NCBI RefSeq assembly: GCF_040361335.1
Contig: NZ_APNM01000001.1
Location: 248,001-312,000 of the forward strand
Length of the DNA stretch: 64,000 nt
Direction: 5' to 3'
Source of the DNA: APNM01 sp040361335
GTDB taxonomy: Bacteria; Pseudomonadota; Gammaproteobacteria; Nevskiales; Salinisphaeraceae
Shown here: positions 54,024 to 63,836 of the stretch, piece by piece
Position numbering within the stretch: position 1 is the stretch's first letter
Layout of the letters: the number at the start of each line of letters is the position of its first letter
Notes under the pieces: model-generated
The model's database searches: none
Seen by the model: the letters and a program-made list of their open reading frames with translations, nothing else
What the model was told of the DNA's origin: nothing
Program-made: the position numbers and the translations under genes

Positions 54024-54050
54024 AAAAAGACCCGGGCCGTGGCCCGGGTC
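54024..54050 (-). terminator. intrinsic terminator after rpoH
   Basis: Perfect 10-bp stem GACCCGGGCC/GGCCCGGGTC with a 2-nt loop (54029-54050); on the minus strand it is followed by TTTTT (54028-54024), 24 bp after the rpoH stop. Confidence 0.9.
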
Positions 54051-54074
54051 CTCGGTTCGGCGGCGGTCGCGGCG

Positions 54075-54953
54075 TCAGGCCGCGGTCATGGCGCCACGCA
54101 GCTTCTTGATCGCCGCGTTCTCGAGCTGGCGGATGCGCTCGGCGGATACGCCGTACTTGTCGCCCAGCTCGGCCAGACCGATCTTGCCGTCCTCGCGCAG
54201 CCAGCGGCTCTCCAGGATGTCGCGGCTGCGGTCGTCGAGCGCGGCGATGGCGTGGCCGAGGTTGGCGTGCTGGTAGGTCTGCCAGTCCTCGGACTCCACC
54301 CCCGCGGCCGGGTCGAAGCTGTCGTCCGCGGCCAGGTAGTCCTCGGGGGCGTAGGCGCTCTCGTCATCGCCCGGGATCGGCAGGGCGTTGTACGAGGCAT
54401 CGTTGCCCGACAGCCGGCGCTCCATCTGCAACACGGTCTCGGGCTTGACCCCGAGATCGTCGGCGACCGCCTTCACCTCGGCGTCGTTCATCCAGCCCAG
54501 GCGCTTCTTGGCGCTGCGCAGGTTGAAGAACAGCTTGCGCTGGGCCTTGGTGGTGGCGATCTTGACGATGCGCCAGTTGCGCAGGATGTACTCGTGGATT
54601 TCGGCGCGGATCCAGTGCACGGCGAAGGAGATCAGGCGCACGCCCACGTCCGGGTCGAAGCGCTTGACCGCCTTCATCAGGCCGATGTTGCCTTCCTGGA
54701 TCAGGTCGGCGAGCGGCAGGCCGTAACCGGTGTAACCGCGCGCGACGTGGACCACGAAGCGCAGGTTGGACAGCACCAGTGTCTGTGCCGCCTGCAGGTC
54801 GCTGTCGTCGCGCAGCGCGTACGCCAGGCGCTGTTCCTCGTCGGCCTCCAGCACCGGGATGCCGGAGACCGCCTGGATGTAGGCATCCAGGCTGCCCGAC
54901 GCCGGTGCGGGCAACTGTCCGGCTCGCAATGTCAGTGCGGTGGTCTCGTTCAT
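54075..54953 (-). CDS. rpoH: RNA polymerase sigma factor RpoH (sigma32)
   Basis: Heat-shock sigma factor. Region 2 with SNLRFVVHVARGYTGYGLPLADLIQEGNIGLMKAVKRFDP, the RpoH box QRKLFFNLR, and region 4 DKYGVSAERIRQLENAAIKKLR. I start at the ATG at 54953 (NETTALTL), with GGGAGG upstream at long spacing; an in-frame ATG at 54986 is an alternative. 292 residues. Last gene of ftsY-ftsE-ftsX-rpoH, a conserved order, followed by a terminator. Confidence 0.95.
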   Translation of the reverse strand: MNETTALTLRAGQLPAPASGSLDAYIQAVSGIPVLEADEEQRLAYALRDDSDLQAAQTLVLSNLRFVVHVARGYTGYGLPLADLIQEGNIGLMKAVKRFDPDVGVRLISFAVHWIRAEIHEYILRNWRIVKIATTKAQRKLFFNLRSAKKRLGWMNDAEVKAVADDLGVKPETVLQMERRLSGNDASYNALPIPGDDESAYAPEDYLAADDSFDPAAGVESEDWQTYQHANLGHAIAALDDRSRDILESRWLREDGKIGLAELGDKYGVSAERIRQLENAAIKKLRGAMTAA

Positions 54954-54999
54954 GGTCTTGAAAGCCTCCCTTGACTTTCGACCCATTGGTACATCTCCG

Positions 55000-55028
55000 A
55001 TGATACCAATCCGGGCCCGTTCTGGCTA
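55000..55028 (-). promoter_or_regulatory. candidate rpoH promoter
   Basis: On the minus strand TAGCCA (55028-55023), 17 bp, TATCAT (55005-55000), about 40 bp upstream of the chosen rpoH start, between ftsX and rpoH. Moderate match to sigma70; it would allow rpoH expression apart from fts genes. Confidence 0.45.
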
Positions 55029-55102
55029 CGTCCCTGAGACCACGCGCGGCGCCGGAAGTTCCCCGGTCGCCCACCCGCAAGCTCCTGGCTTGAAAGGGAT
55101 AA

Positions 55103-56056
55103 TCACTCGGGCTCGATGGCCCGCAGGCGGCGCGCGACGGTCGCGGCCGAGCCCAGCCAGCCGAGGGCGACGCCGGCCGCGATCAGCCAGAGCGAGCCGC
55201 GCAGACCCAGGCCCTGGAGCCCGGCGTCGCTGCCGTACAGGCCGGCCAGTTCGCGCACCGGCCCGGCCAGGGCGAGCAGGCATATGCCCAGCAGCAGCCA
55301 GGCCAGGAGGCCGCCGGCCAGGCCGTACCAGAACCCGCTGTAGAGGAAGGGCCGGCGGATGAAATCGTCCGGCGCGCCCACCAGCTTCATCACCTCGATC
55401 TCGGCGCGGCGGTTCTCGATGTCCAGGCGGATGGTGTTGCCGACGATGAACAGCACCGCCAGTGCCAGCAGGGCGGCGAGCAGGGTCACGCCGCGCTCGG
55501 CCACGTCCAGGATCGCGTACAGCCGCCGCAGCCAGGCCTGGTCGAGCTGGGCGCGCGCGACGCCCGGTTCGGCCGCCAGGGTGTCGACCAGGGCGTCGAT
55601 GTCGGCGGCCGGGCGGTCGGTCTCGGGCCGGACCACGATCACCGCCGGCAAGGGGTTGTCCTCCAGGGCGTCGAGGGCGGGGCCCAGGCCGGACAGCTCG
55701 CGGAACTCGGCCAATGCCTCGGCCCGGGAGACGAACTCGGTGCCGGCGACGCCCTCGCGCGCGGCGATGCGTTCGGCGAGGCGGCGGCCGTCGCGCTCGT
55801 CCAGGTCCTCGGCCAGGAACAGCGACGCCTGCACGGTCCCCTCCCAGCGGTAGGACAGGGCGTCGAGGTTCTTGAAGACCACGTGCAGGGCCGCGGGCAG
55901 GACGAGCGTGATGCCGATCACGGCGGCCGTGAGCAGGCTGGACAGCGGCGCCCGGTAGAGCCGGCCGAGGCTGTCCACCAGGTCGCGGGCGTGCTGGCGC
56001 GCCAGCCGCCGCGGCGCCGAGGGGGCACGGCCGGGATCGCCGCGTCCGCGCGCCAT
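55103..56056 (-). CDS. ftsX: cell division permease-like protein FtsX
   Basis: Membrane partner of FtsE at the septum; activates murein hydrolases via EnvC-type proteins. Four membrane helices: about 42-65, then a periplasmic domain (about 68-185, with ALAEFRELSGLGPALDALEDNPLPAVIVV), and three helices after about 195 including NTIRLDIENRRAEIEVMKLVGAPDDFIRRPFLYSG, a stretch diagnostic of FtsX. 317 residues. Overlaps ftsE by 1 bp. Confidence 0.95.
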   Translation of the reverse strand: MARGRGDPGRAPSAPRRLARQHARDLVDSLGRLYRAPLSSLLTAAVIGITLVLPAALHVVFKNLDALSYRWEGTVQASLFLAEDLDERDGRRLAERIAAREGVAGTEFVSRAEALAEFRELSGLGPALDALEDNPLPAVIVVRPETDRPAADIDALVDTLAAEPGVARAQLDQAWLRRLYAILDVAERGVTLLAALLALAVLFIVGNTIRLDIENRRAEIEVMKLVGAPDDFIRRPFLYSGFWYGLAGGLLAWLLLGICLLALAGPVRELAGLYGSDAGLQGLGLRGSLWLIAAGVALGWLGSAATVARRLRAIEPE

Positions 56057-56727
56057 CAGGCCGCCCCCGCGACGACGCGGCCGTGGTCGAGGTCGATGCG
56101 GCGGTGGCCCAGGCGGGCCACCAGCGCGAGGTCATGGGTGGCGATCAGCACGCTGGTGCCGGTCTCGTTGAGCCGCTCGAACAGGCGCATGATCTCGGCC
56201 GACAACGCCGGGTCGAGATTGCCGGTGGGCTCGTCCGCCAACAGCATGTGGGGCCGTCCGACCAGGGCCCGGGCGATGGCCACCCGCTGCTGCTCGCCGC
56301 CGGACAGGGTCACCGGCCGCTTGCGCTCGTGGGCGAGCAGGCCGACCGTGTCCAGCGCCGCGCGCACCCGGCGCGCCAGGTCGGCGTGGCGCAGGCCGCG
56401 GATCACCAGCGGCAGGGCGACGTTATCGAACACCGAGCGGTCGTGAAGCAGGTTGTATTCCTGGAAGATCAGGCCCAGACGCTGGCGGTACCGGGGGATG
56501 CCCCGGCGCCCGATACGGGCCAGGTTCTTGCCGTTGACCACCACCTGGCCGCGGGTGGGGCGTTCGATCAGCCCGATCAGTTTCAGCAGGGTCGACTTGC
56601 CGGCCCCGGAGTGCCCGGTCAGGAACGCCATCTCGCCGCGTGCCAGGCGCAGCGAGACCCCCTCCAGCGCGATCTGGCCGGCGGGGTAGCGCTTGCTGAC
56701 CTCGTGGAATTCCAGGATGTCCGTCAT
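56056..56727 (-). CDS. ftsE: cell division ATP-binding protein FtsE
   Basis: ABC ATPase of the FtsEX complex. Walker A GHSGAGKST, signature LSGGEQQRVAIARAL, Walker B MLLADEPTGNLDP and switch His in IATHDLALV are visible; ILEFHEVSKRYPAGQIAL is the usual start. 223 residues. No clear Shine-Dalgarno; repeat C4 lies just upstream. Confidence 0.96.
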   Translation of the reverse strand: MTDILEFHEVSKRYPAGQIALEGVSLRLARGEMAFLTGHSGAGKSTLLKLIGLIERPTRGQVVVNGKNLARIGRRGIPRYRQRLGLIFQEYNLLHDRSVFDNVALPLVIRGLRHADLARRVRAALDTVGLLAHERKRPVTLSGGEQQRVAIARALVGRPHMLLADEPTGNLDPALSAEIMRLFERLNETGTSVLIATHDLALVARLGHRRIDLDHGRVVAGAA

Positions 56728-56737
56728 TGGTTATGGG

Positions 56738-56835
56738 TGGTGATCGGTGATTCGTGATTGGTGATTGGCAAAGAGCGTACCGCCTTCTTCCCGACGGATC
56801 ACAAATCACCAATCACGTATCACGGTCATTCACGG
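56738..56835. repeat. family C intergenic inverted repeat (C4)
   Basis: Left arm TGGTGATCGGTGATTCGTGA (from 56738, continuing to 56768) and right arm ACAAATCACCAATCACGTAT (from 56801), loop about 28 nt. Fills the ftsY-ftsE spacer; on the minus strand its border supplies the ftsY TGA stop region. Confidence 0.9.
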
Positions 56836-57767
56836 AACATGGCGTCCATGAACGCCTCGGCCTGAAACGGTCCGAGATCTTCAACGCCCTCGCCCACGCC
56901 GATGAAGCGGATCGGCAGGGCCAGGCGCTCGGCGATGGCGAATACCACGCCGCCGCGGGCGCTGCCGTCCAGCTTGGTGACGGTGATGCCGGTCAGGCCC
57001 ACGGCCTCGTGGAACTGTACCGCCTGTTGGAGGGCGTTGCCGCCGGTGGTGGCGTCCACCACCAGCATCACCTCGTGCGGGGCGTAGGGATCGTGCTTGG
57101 CGATCACCCGGCGGACCTTTTTCAGCTCTTCCATGAGGTTGCCTTGGGTGTGCAGGCGGCCGGCGGTGTCCACGATGAGCACGTCGGTGCCGCGCGCCTT
57201 GGCCGCGGCATAGGCGTCGTAGGCCACCGACGCCGGATCGGCGCCGCTGCCCTGCGCGATCACCGGTACCTCGTTGCGCGCGCCCCAGTCCTGGAGTTGT
57301 TCGACGGCGGCGGCACGGAAGGTGTCGCCCGCGGCCAGCATCACCGACAGCCCCTCGTCGCGCAGCTTGTGCGCGAGCTTGCCGATGGTGGTGGTCTTGC
57401 CGGCGCCGTTGACCCCCACCATGAGGATCACGAAGGGTCGGGTGTGCTCGGGAATCTCCAGCGGCCCCTCGCAGGGCGTCAATAGGGCGCCCAGGTGCTC
57501 GCGCAACGCCTTGCCGAGGTCGCGCGGCGTGCGCAGCGCGCCGCCGTCGTAGAGCGTCTGCAGTCGGTCCATGACTCGGCGCGTGGCTTCGACGCCGACG
57601 TCGGCCAGAAGCAACTGGGTCTCGATCTCGTCGAGCGCGTCCTGGTCGACGGTATCGCCGGGCAGCAGGTTGCGCAGGTCGTAGGTGAGCCAGGAATCGC
57701 CCTTGTTCAGGCGGGCGCGCATCCGGGTCAGGAACCCCGGCTGACGTACGGCGGCGGGTCGGCTCAT
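56826..57767 (-). CDS. ftsY: signal recognition particle receptor FtsY
   Basis: SRP-family GTPase that docks ribosome-SRP complexes on the membrane. The NG domain has GVNGAGKTTTIGKLAHKL, DTFRAAAVEQLQDWG, DTAGRLHTQGNLMEELKK and TKLDGSARGGVVFAIAERL. At 313 residues it lacks the long acidic A domain of E. coli FtsY, retaining only a short basic N-terminus. Stop codon lies in repeat C4. Confidence 0.95.
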   Translation of the reverse strand: MSRPAAVRQPGFLTRMRARLNKGDSWLTYDLRNLLPGDTVDQDALDEIETQLLLADVGVEATRRVMDRLQTLYDGGALRTPRDLGKALREHLGALLTPCEGPLEIPEHTRPFVILMVGVNGAGKTTTIGKLAHKLRDEGLSVMLAAGDTFRAAAVEQLQDWGARNEVPVIAQGSGADPASVAYDAYAAAKARGTDVLIVDTAGRLHTQGNLMEELKKVRRVIAKHDPYAPHEVMLVVDATTGGNALQQAVQFHEAVGLTGITVTKLDGSARGGVVFAIAERLALPIRFIGVGEGVEDLGPFQAEAFMDAMFRE

Positions 57768-57867
57768 GGGCGTTGCCGTTCTCGGTCCGTGAAATGGAAA
57801 ACGCGGCGTATGCTAGCCCGAATGATCGGCGAGGGCGACCGTCGCCGGCGTTGTGATCCGGGAAGGC

Positions 57868-57934
57868 CGTGATTGGTAAAGAGCGCTCTCCCTTGTCACC
57901 AACGAATCACCAATCACCAATCACCAATCACGAA
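57868..57934. repeat. family C intergenic repeat (C5)
   Basis: Short left arm CGTGATTGG (57869-57877) and a longer right arm with four copies of AATCACC/AATCACG (57903-57932). Lies between ftsY and the DedA-PAP2 gene and encodes the last residues RDW and the stop of that gene. Confidence 0.85.
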
Positions 57935-59921
57935 GCGATAAAAGAAGCACCCGGCCGTCGCCGCGGTCCCGGGCGTCGGGATGGCGGCGGACCACGCGCG
58001 GGACCGCGGTGAGGGTCGCGGCGAGCAGGGTGCGCGCGGCGTCGTAGGTGTCGGTGTCGACGGGCATGTGCGTCAGCGGCAGCGGCCGGGCCATGACCTG
58101 GCGCGTCGCCTGACCGACCCACAACGGCGCCCCGTCCGGGGCGCGGGCCTGGTTGGTGGGCCAGAGCCGGAGTACGAAACGCGTATCCGGGCCGCCGGCC
58201 CGGACACGGGTGATGACGGGGGCGAGCCCGTCGTGCATGCGCGGTAGCAGGGGCAGGGCGTCGATGCCGGCGTCGGGCTGCAGCCAGCGCAGCGCGCGGG
58301 CCGGCGTCAGCGCCGGCGGCGCGTACCAGCCGGCGTCCGTGAGCGTCTCCCGGAGGGACGCCAGCGAGCCGGCGGCCTGGACGTTGAGCGGGTCGCGCCG
58401 GCGACCCGCGAGGTCCTCCACGCTCGCGGGCAGCGTGCGGTACCCGGCCGTGAACCAATCCTCGACCATGGTGCGCGGCAACGGCCGGGCCACCGGCGAG
58501 ACCGGGTCCAGCGGCTGTGCGAGTTGCCAGGCGGCGGCCGCCGCCAGGATCGCGCCGAGAATGCTCAGGACGGGGCGCGTGCGCACGAACTGCGGCCGTT
58601 GTCGCCGGTAGCCCTGGGCGAGCAGCGCCAGCCACAGGAAGGCCGCGCTCAGGCCGACCAGCAGGTCGGACAGCCAGGCCAGGCCGAGGTAGAGCCGGGC
58701 CAGGCCGATGGCGCCGACCAGGGCGGTGGCCGCGCTGTAATAGAGCTGGCGGTGGTTCGGCGGCCGGCGTGCGGCCAGGACCACGGCGAGGAAGCCGTAG
58801 ACGGTGCCGGCCAGGATCAGGTGACCGGCACCGACCGCGCTCAGCGGCATCTCGCGATAGTAGACCGCCGGTGGTGGCACCGGCACCAGCCACCACAGGC
58901 CGAGCACGAGGATGCCCGCGAAGGTCACCGCGGCCGCCCAGTGCGCGGCCGTTCGGTAGTTGCCCAGCAGGGCCAGGGCCGCAGTCACGGCGACCGCCAG
59001 CGGCAGGTAGACGGCGGGCGATCCCAGCTCGGCGATCACGCGCGCGGCGCGATCCGACCAGGGCGTATGCAGTTGGGTCAATGCATGGTGCACGAGTGCG
59101 TCGGCACGCAGCGGATAGCCGTCCGCCCCCAGCCCCCAGAAGAACGCCTGCAATGCGCACACGGCGATCAGCAGCAGCACGGCCGAGATCGCCAGCGCCG
59201 GCATCTCCGGCTGCCGTGGATCGGCCAGCGCGGGCCCGAGCAGGCCGAGGCGCCGGTGGCGACGGCTCCAGGCGAGCAGCCCCTGGGCATGCTCGCGGCC
59301 CCAGGCGCCCCCCAGGCGCAGCAGCCAGTGCGACAGCCAGACCAGGCCCCAGAGACTGGCCAGCGCCAGCAGCAGCAGGACCGCCAGGCGCCCCGCGACG
59401 CGGGCGGCGATTTCCAGGGACGCGCCGAACACCGCGCCGGGCAGGATGTAGACGGGCGCCCAGCCGATGGCCGCGATCACGTCGGCGACCAGGAAGTGCC
59501 GCCAGGACATGCCGGCGGCCCCGGCCACGGTCGGGATCACCGCCCGCAAGGGGCCCACGAAGCGCCCCAGGATCACGCTCTTGCCGCCGTGGGCGGCGAA
59601 GAAGGCTTCGCCCCTGGCGAGCGTTCGTGCCAGGCGCGGGCCGCGTCGAAACCAGGGACGGCGGCGGCCGTACCGCCCCAGGGCATAGCTGGCGCCGTCC
59701 CCGGCGACGGCGCCGGCGACGGCCCATGCCAGGGTCGGTATCGCGGGCAGGCTGCCGGTGCCGATGAGCATGCCCGCGATGAACATGAGCAGGGCGCCGG
59801 GTACCAGCAGGCCCGCCAGGAACAGGGATTCCGCCAGGGCGGCCGCGAACACCAGCGCCAGCGCGGCCACGGGATGCGCCTCGACCCAGACCGGGATGGC
59901 CTGCAGCCAGGCGGTATCCAT
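57921..59921 (-). CDS. DedA-PAP2-LssY_C fusion membrane protein (LssY-like), degenerate PAP2 motifs
   Basis: 666-residue polytopic protein. Residues about 1-210 are a DedA/SNARE-associated domain (GRFVGPLRAVIPTVAGAAGMSWRHF), about 235-450 a PAP2 phosphatase-like domain, and the C-terminal third a soluble LssY_C domain (TMVEDWFTAGYRTLPASVEDLAGRR). In the PAP2 part the catalytic motifs are altered: PSGH is GAGH, and SRx5Hx3D reads ARLYLGLAWLSD, so the nucleophile-assisting Ser and the His are Ala. The phosphatase is probably inactive; lipid transport by the DedA part may remain. The C-terminal RDW and stop come from repeat C5. Confidence 0.88.
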   Translation of the reverse strand: MDTAWLQAIPVWVEAHPVAALALVFAAALAESLFLAGLLVPGALLMFIAGMLIGTGSLPAIPTLAWAVAGAVAGDGASYALGRYGRRRPWFRRGPRLARTLARGEAFFAAHGGKSVILGRFVGPLRAVIPTVAGAAGMSWRHFLVADVIAAIGWAPVYILPGAVFGASLEIAARVAGRLAVLLLLALASLWGLVWLSHWLLRLGGAWGREHAQGLLAWSRRHRRLGLLGPALADPRQPEMPALAISAVLLLIAVCALQAFFWGLGADGYPLRADALVHHALTQLHTPWSDRAARVIAELGSPAVYLPLAVAVTAALALLGNYRTAAHWAAAVTFAGILVLGLWWLVPVPPPAVYYREMPLSAVGAGHLILAGTVYGFLAVVLAARRPPNHRQLYYSAATALVGAIGLARLYLGLAWLSDLLVGLSAAFLWLALLAQGYRRQRPQFVRTRPVLSILGAILAAAAAWQLAQPLDPVSPVARPLPRTMVEDWFTAGYRTLPASVEDLAGRRRDPLNVQAAGSLASLRETLTDAGWYAPPALTPARALRWLQPDAGIDALPLLPRMHDGLAPVITRVRAGGPDTRFVLRLWPTNQARAPDGAPLWVGQATRQVMARPLPLTHMPVDTDTYDAARTLLAATLTAVPRVVRRHPDARDRGDGRVLLLSLRDW

Positions 59922-59933
59922 CGGGTTGCGCCG

Positions 59934-61219
<1,286 letters not shown>

Positions 61220-61223
<4 letters not shown>

Positions 61224-61852
61224 GGATATCTCCTGAACAAATCGGTGATGCGGCCGGCGGCGGCGCGCACGTCGCCGGCGGCGAAGACCGCGCCGGCCAC
61301 GGCCAGCAGATCGGCGCCGGCGGCCAGCAGCGTCGCCCCATTGTCCGCATTCACTCCGCCGATGGCTACGATGGGGCGGTCGAAGGCCGCGCGGGCGGCG
61401 GTGAGCACGGCCGGGTCGGCGCCGGGCGCGCCCGGCTTCGTGGCCGAGGGGAAGAAGCGCCCGAAGCTGAGATAGTCGGCCCCGGCGGCGTCGGCGGCGC
61501 GCGCCAGTTCGAGCCGGTCGTGGCAGGTGACGCCGACGATGGCGTCGGCGCCAAGGTGCCGGCGCGCCGCCGCGATACCGGCATCGCCTTGCCCCAGATG
61601 CACGCCCGCGGCGCCCACCGCGGCGGCCAGTGTCACGTCGTCGTTGATCAGCAGGGGGATGCCCGCCTCGCGGGCGCAGGTCTGCAGTGTATCGGCGCTG
61701 CGGCGGCGTGTCCGTGCGTCAGCGGTCTTGTCCCGGTACTGGAGCATGACGGCGCCGCCCGCGATGGCGGCCCGGGCCGCCTCCGCGCGCGCCGCGGGCG
61801 GCACCAGACCGGCGTCCAGGATGGCGTACAGGCCGCGGCCCGGCACTGTCAT
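61220..61852 (-). CDS. thiE: thiamine-phosphate synthase
   Basis: Couples HMP-PP with the thiazole phosphate. LYAILDAGLVP, MLQYRDKTADARTRR, LLINDDVTLAAAVGAAGVHLGQGD, DYLSFGRFFPSATKPGA and IVAIGGVNADNG are diagnostic. The ATG at 61852 overlaps the thiD stop (ATGA). 210 residues. Between thiD and hemL, as in many gammaproteobacteria. Confidence 0.95.
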
Positions 61853-62628
61853 CGGAAACGGCGGCAGCGGTCCGGGATCAACTGGCCGGTGCCGGCCTGG
61901 AACGCGTTCTTGAGGCAACGCCACGTGTAGTCCTGGGCGGCGTCCGCGGCACTTGTCACATCCTCGCCCTGCGCGAGCCGCGCGGCCAGCGCCGAGGCCA
62001 GCGTGCAGCCGGAGCCGTGGAAACGGCCCGGCAGGCGGGTGCAGGTCTGGCGCGCGACGCACTCGCCGCCGCGGTAGAGCCGGTTGACGATCTCGTCGCC
62101 CGGCAGGTCGCCGCCGGTGAGCAGGACCCGGGTGTGGCCCGTGCTCAGGCGCGCGCCACAGGTGTCCGGATCGGTCTCGCCGTCGCACAGGAGGGTCGCC
62201 TCGGCGGCGTTCGGGGTCAGGCACAGGGCATGCCCGAACAGGCGCTCCTTGAGCGCGCGCGCGATCGGATCGGCGGCCAGGGTGGCGCCGCCGCCGGCGC
62301 GCAGGACCGGGTCCACGACCAGCGGCACGTCGGGATGGCGCGAGGCCAGGGCCGCGATCGCGTCGACCTGTCCGGGGCTGCCGACCAGACCGACCTTGAA
62401 GGCCGCGAAGCGCATGTCCGCCTCCAGGGTGCGGATCTGGGCCTCGAACTCCGCGTCGTCCAGGGGAGTCACGCTGTAGGCGTTGTGCGTGTCCTGACGG
62501 GTCAGGCAGGTCACGACGACGGCGGCGTGCGCCCCCTGGGCGGCGACCGCCTCGATGTCGGCCTGGATGCCGGCGCCGCCGCTGGGGTCGTGGCCGGACA
62601 GACAAAGCACATTGGGTCGGGTATTCAT
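61849..62628 (-). CDS. thiD: hydroxymethylpyrimidine/phosphomethylpyrimidine kinase
   Basis: Two-step kinase making HMP-PP for thiamine. LCLSGHDPSGGAGIQADIEA, FKVGLVGS, VVDPVLRAGGG, TPNAAEATLL and the C-terminal LPGRFHGSGCTLASALAA (anion hole and catalytic Asp-region GSGC) are diagnostic. 259 residues. No TPP riboswitch pattern is recognisable upstream. Confidence 0.95.
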   Translation of the reverse strand: MNTRPNVLCLSGHDPSGGAGIQADIEAVAAQGAHAAVVVTCLTRQDTHNAYSVTPLDDAEFEAQIRTLEADMRFAAFKVGLVGSPGQVDAIAALASRHPDVPLVVDPVLRAGGGATLAADPIARALKERLFGHALCLTPNAAEATLLCDGETDPDTCGARLSTGHTRVLLTGGDLPGDEIVNRLYRGGECVARQTCTRLPGRFHGSGCTLASALAARLAQGEDVTSAADAAQDYTWRCLKNAFQAGTGQLIPDRCRRFR

Positions 62629-63003
62629 GGCGCAACTCTAGCATTGTCGCGGGATTCGCCCCGCTTGCTGTTATGCACAATCGCCAAACAAGTGACAGGA
62701 TGTCTTGTCAAGCGTCTTGTCGCATTCCGCTCTAAGCCCCGGTCGTCCGTTAAATTATTGTTTTTGAATAATTATGAATTACTGGTTACAAAATCGCCGG
62801 ATTGCGTAAACCCTTGACGGCATGCCCGCTTCGGCGATTCTCGCCGATTGTTTCCACAAAGTTATCCACAGCATCTGTGAACACCCCGCGAATCCGGGTG
62901 AAAGTCAATCGCTTAGCGGCATATCTTCAACGCGCTTCTCGGTGGTGGCCATTCCGCGGCGGTCAGGTGTCCGCGGACGGTCCGCGCCATTTCCGCCGTC
63001 GGC
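62629..63003. other. 375-bp gene-free region with AT-rich stretch and two DnaA-box matches
   Basis: No gene is visible. It contains TTATGCACA (62671-62679) and TTATCCACA (62862-62870), both fitting the DnaA-box consensus TTATNCACA, and an AT-rich tract at about 62748-62795 that stands out in this 69% GC window. A small hairpin CGGCGA-TTC-TCGCCG lies at about 62831-62845. It should also hold the thiD promoter. Confidence 0.5.
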
Positions 63004-63789
63004 CTATCCGCGGGCGGCGAGGGCCGCCGGTACCCGGAAGACGCGGCTGGTCAGGCGGCCGTCCGGGTACAGGCGCAGTGCCCGGTAGCCCGGCGCCCGC
63101 CGCCGGTCCTCCGCGAAGTCGCGGCTGCCCGGCCGGAATTGCCGGCAGGTGGCGGGCGTGGTGAGCAGCCGCCAGCCATCGACGCAGCGGTCGACGGCCT
63201 GGTGCACGTGTCCCGCGACCACGCCGCGTACGGTGGGGCCTTGCCGCAGCAAGGCGCGCAACGCCTCGCCGTCGGTCAGGCCGAGCGCGTCGATCCAGGC
63301 CGTGCCGACCGCGACGGGCGGGTGGTGCACGACCACGAGGGCCGGCTTGTCCGTGGCCGTCAGGGCGGCCTGGAGCCGCGCGCGCTGTGCCGGACCGACG
63401 CGGCCGTCGTCGCGGCCGGGCATACGGCTGTCCAGCAGGTGCAGCCGCCAGTCGCCCAGGCGGGTCTCGCCGACGCCGGCGTCCGGCCGCAGCGCGGCCG
63501 TCAGGGTTGCCGGGTCGTCGTGATTGCCGGGGATCGCGAATACCGGCGCCCAGCCCCGCAGCCGCGACGCGAGCCACCGGTAGCCGGCCCCGGACTCGTC
63601 GTGTACCAGATCGCCCGTGAGCAGGAGGGCGTCCGGATGCGGAAAGCGCGTTCGCGCGGCGGCGGCCACGGCATCGAACGCCGCCGCCACGCGCCAGCCG
63701 TGGAGCCGGCCGGCGGGGTCGGCCAGCAGGTGCGGATCGGTGAGCTGGACCAGCGTGAGAGGCCGTGCTTGTCGCATGGACGCGGACAT
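63004..63789 (-). CDS. cpdA: 3',5'-cyclic AMP phosphodiesterase CpdA (calcineurin-like)
   Basis: Metallophosphoesterase hydrolysing cAMP. Metal motifs in order: QLTDPHL (DxH), TGDLVHDE (GDxxHD), PGNHDD (GNHD), VVHHPP and GHVHQAVD (GHxH). I use the ATG at 63789 (261 residues); an ATG at 63777 and one upstream at 63825 are possible and none has a clear Shine-Dalgarno. Divergent from the O-methyltransferase fragment. Confidence 0.9.
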   Translation of the reverse strand: MSASMRQARPLTLVQLTDPHLLADPAGRLHGWRVAAAFDAVAAAARTRFPHPDALLLTGDLVHDESGAGYRWLASRLRGWAPVFAIPGNHDDPATLTAALRPDAGVGETRLGDWRLHLLDSRMPGRDDGRVGPAQRARLQAALTATDKPALVVVHHPPVAVGTAWIDALGLTDGEALRALLRQGPTVRGVVAGHVHQAVDRCVDGWRLLTTPATCRQFRPGSRDFAEDRRRAPGYRALRLYPDGRLTSRVFRVPAALAARG

Positions 63790-63836
63790 GCCGCGATCGT
63801 ATCGTGGGCGCCCCCTGGCAGCCATGCGGAGACGCC

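Noticed and set aside
62629..62900. TPP riboswitch upstream of thiD
   Set aside because: On the thiD strand I find no CTGAGA box or the other conserved THI-element segments.
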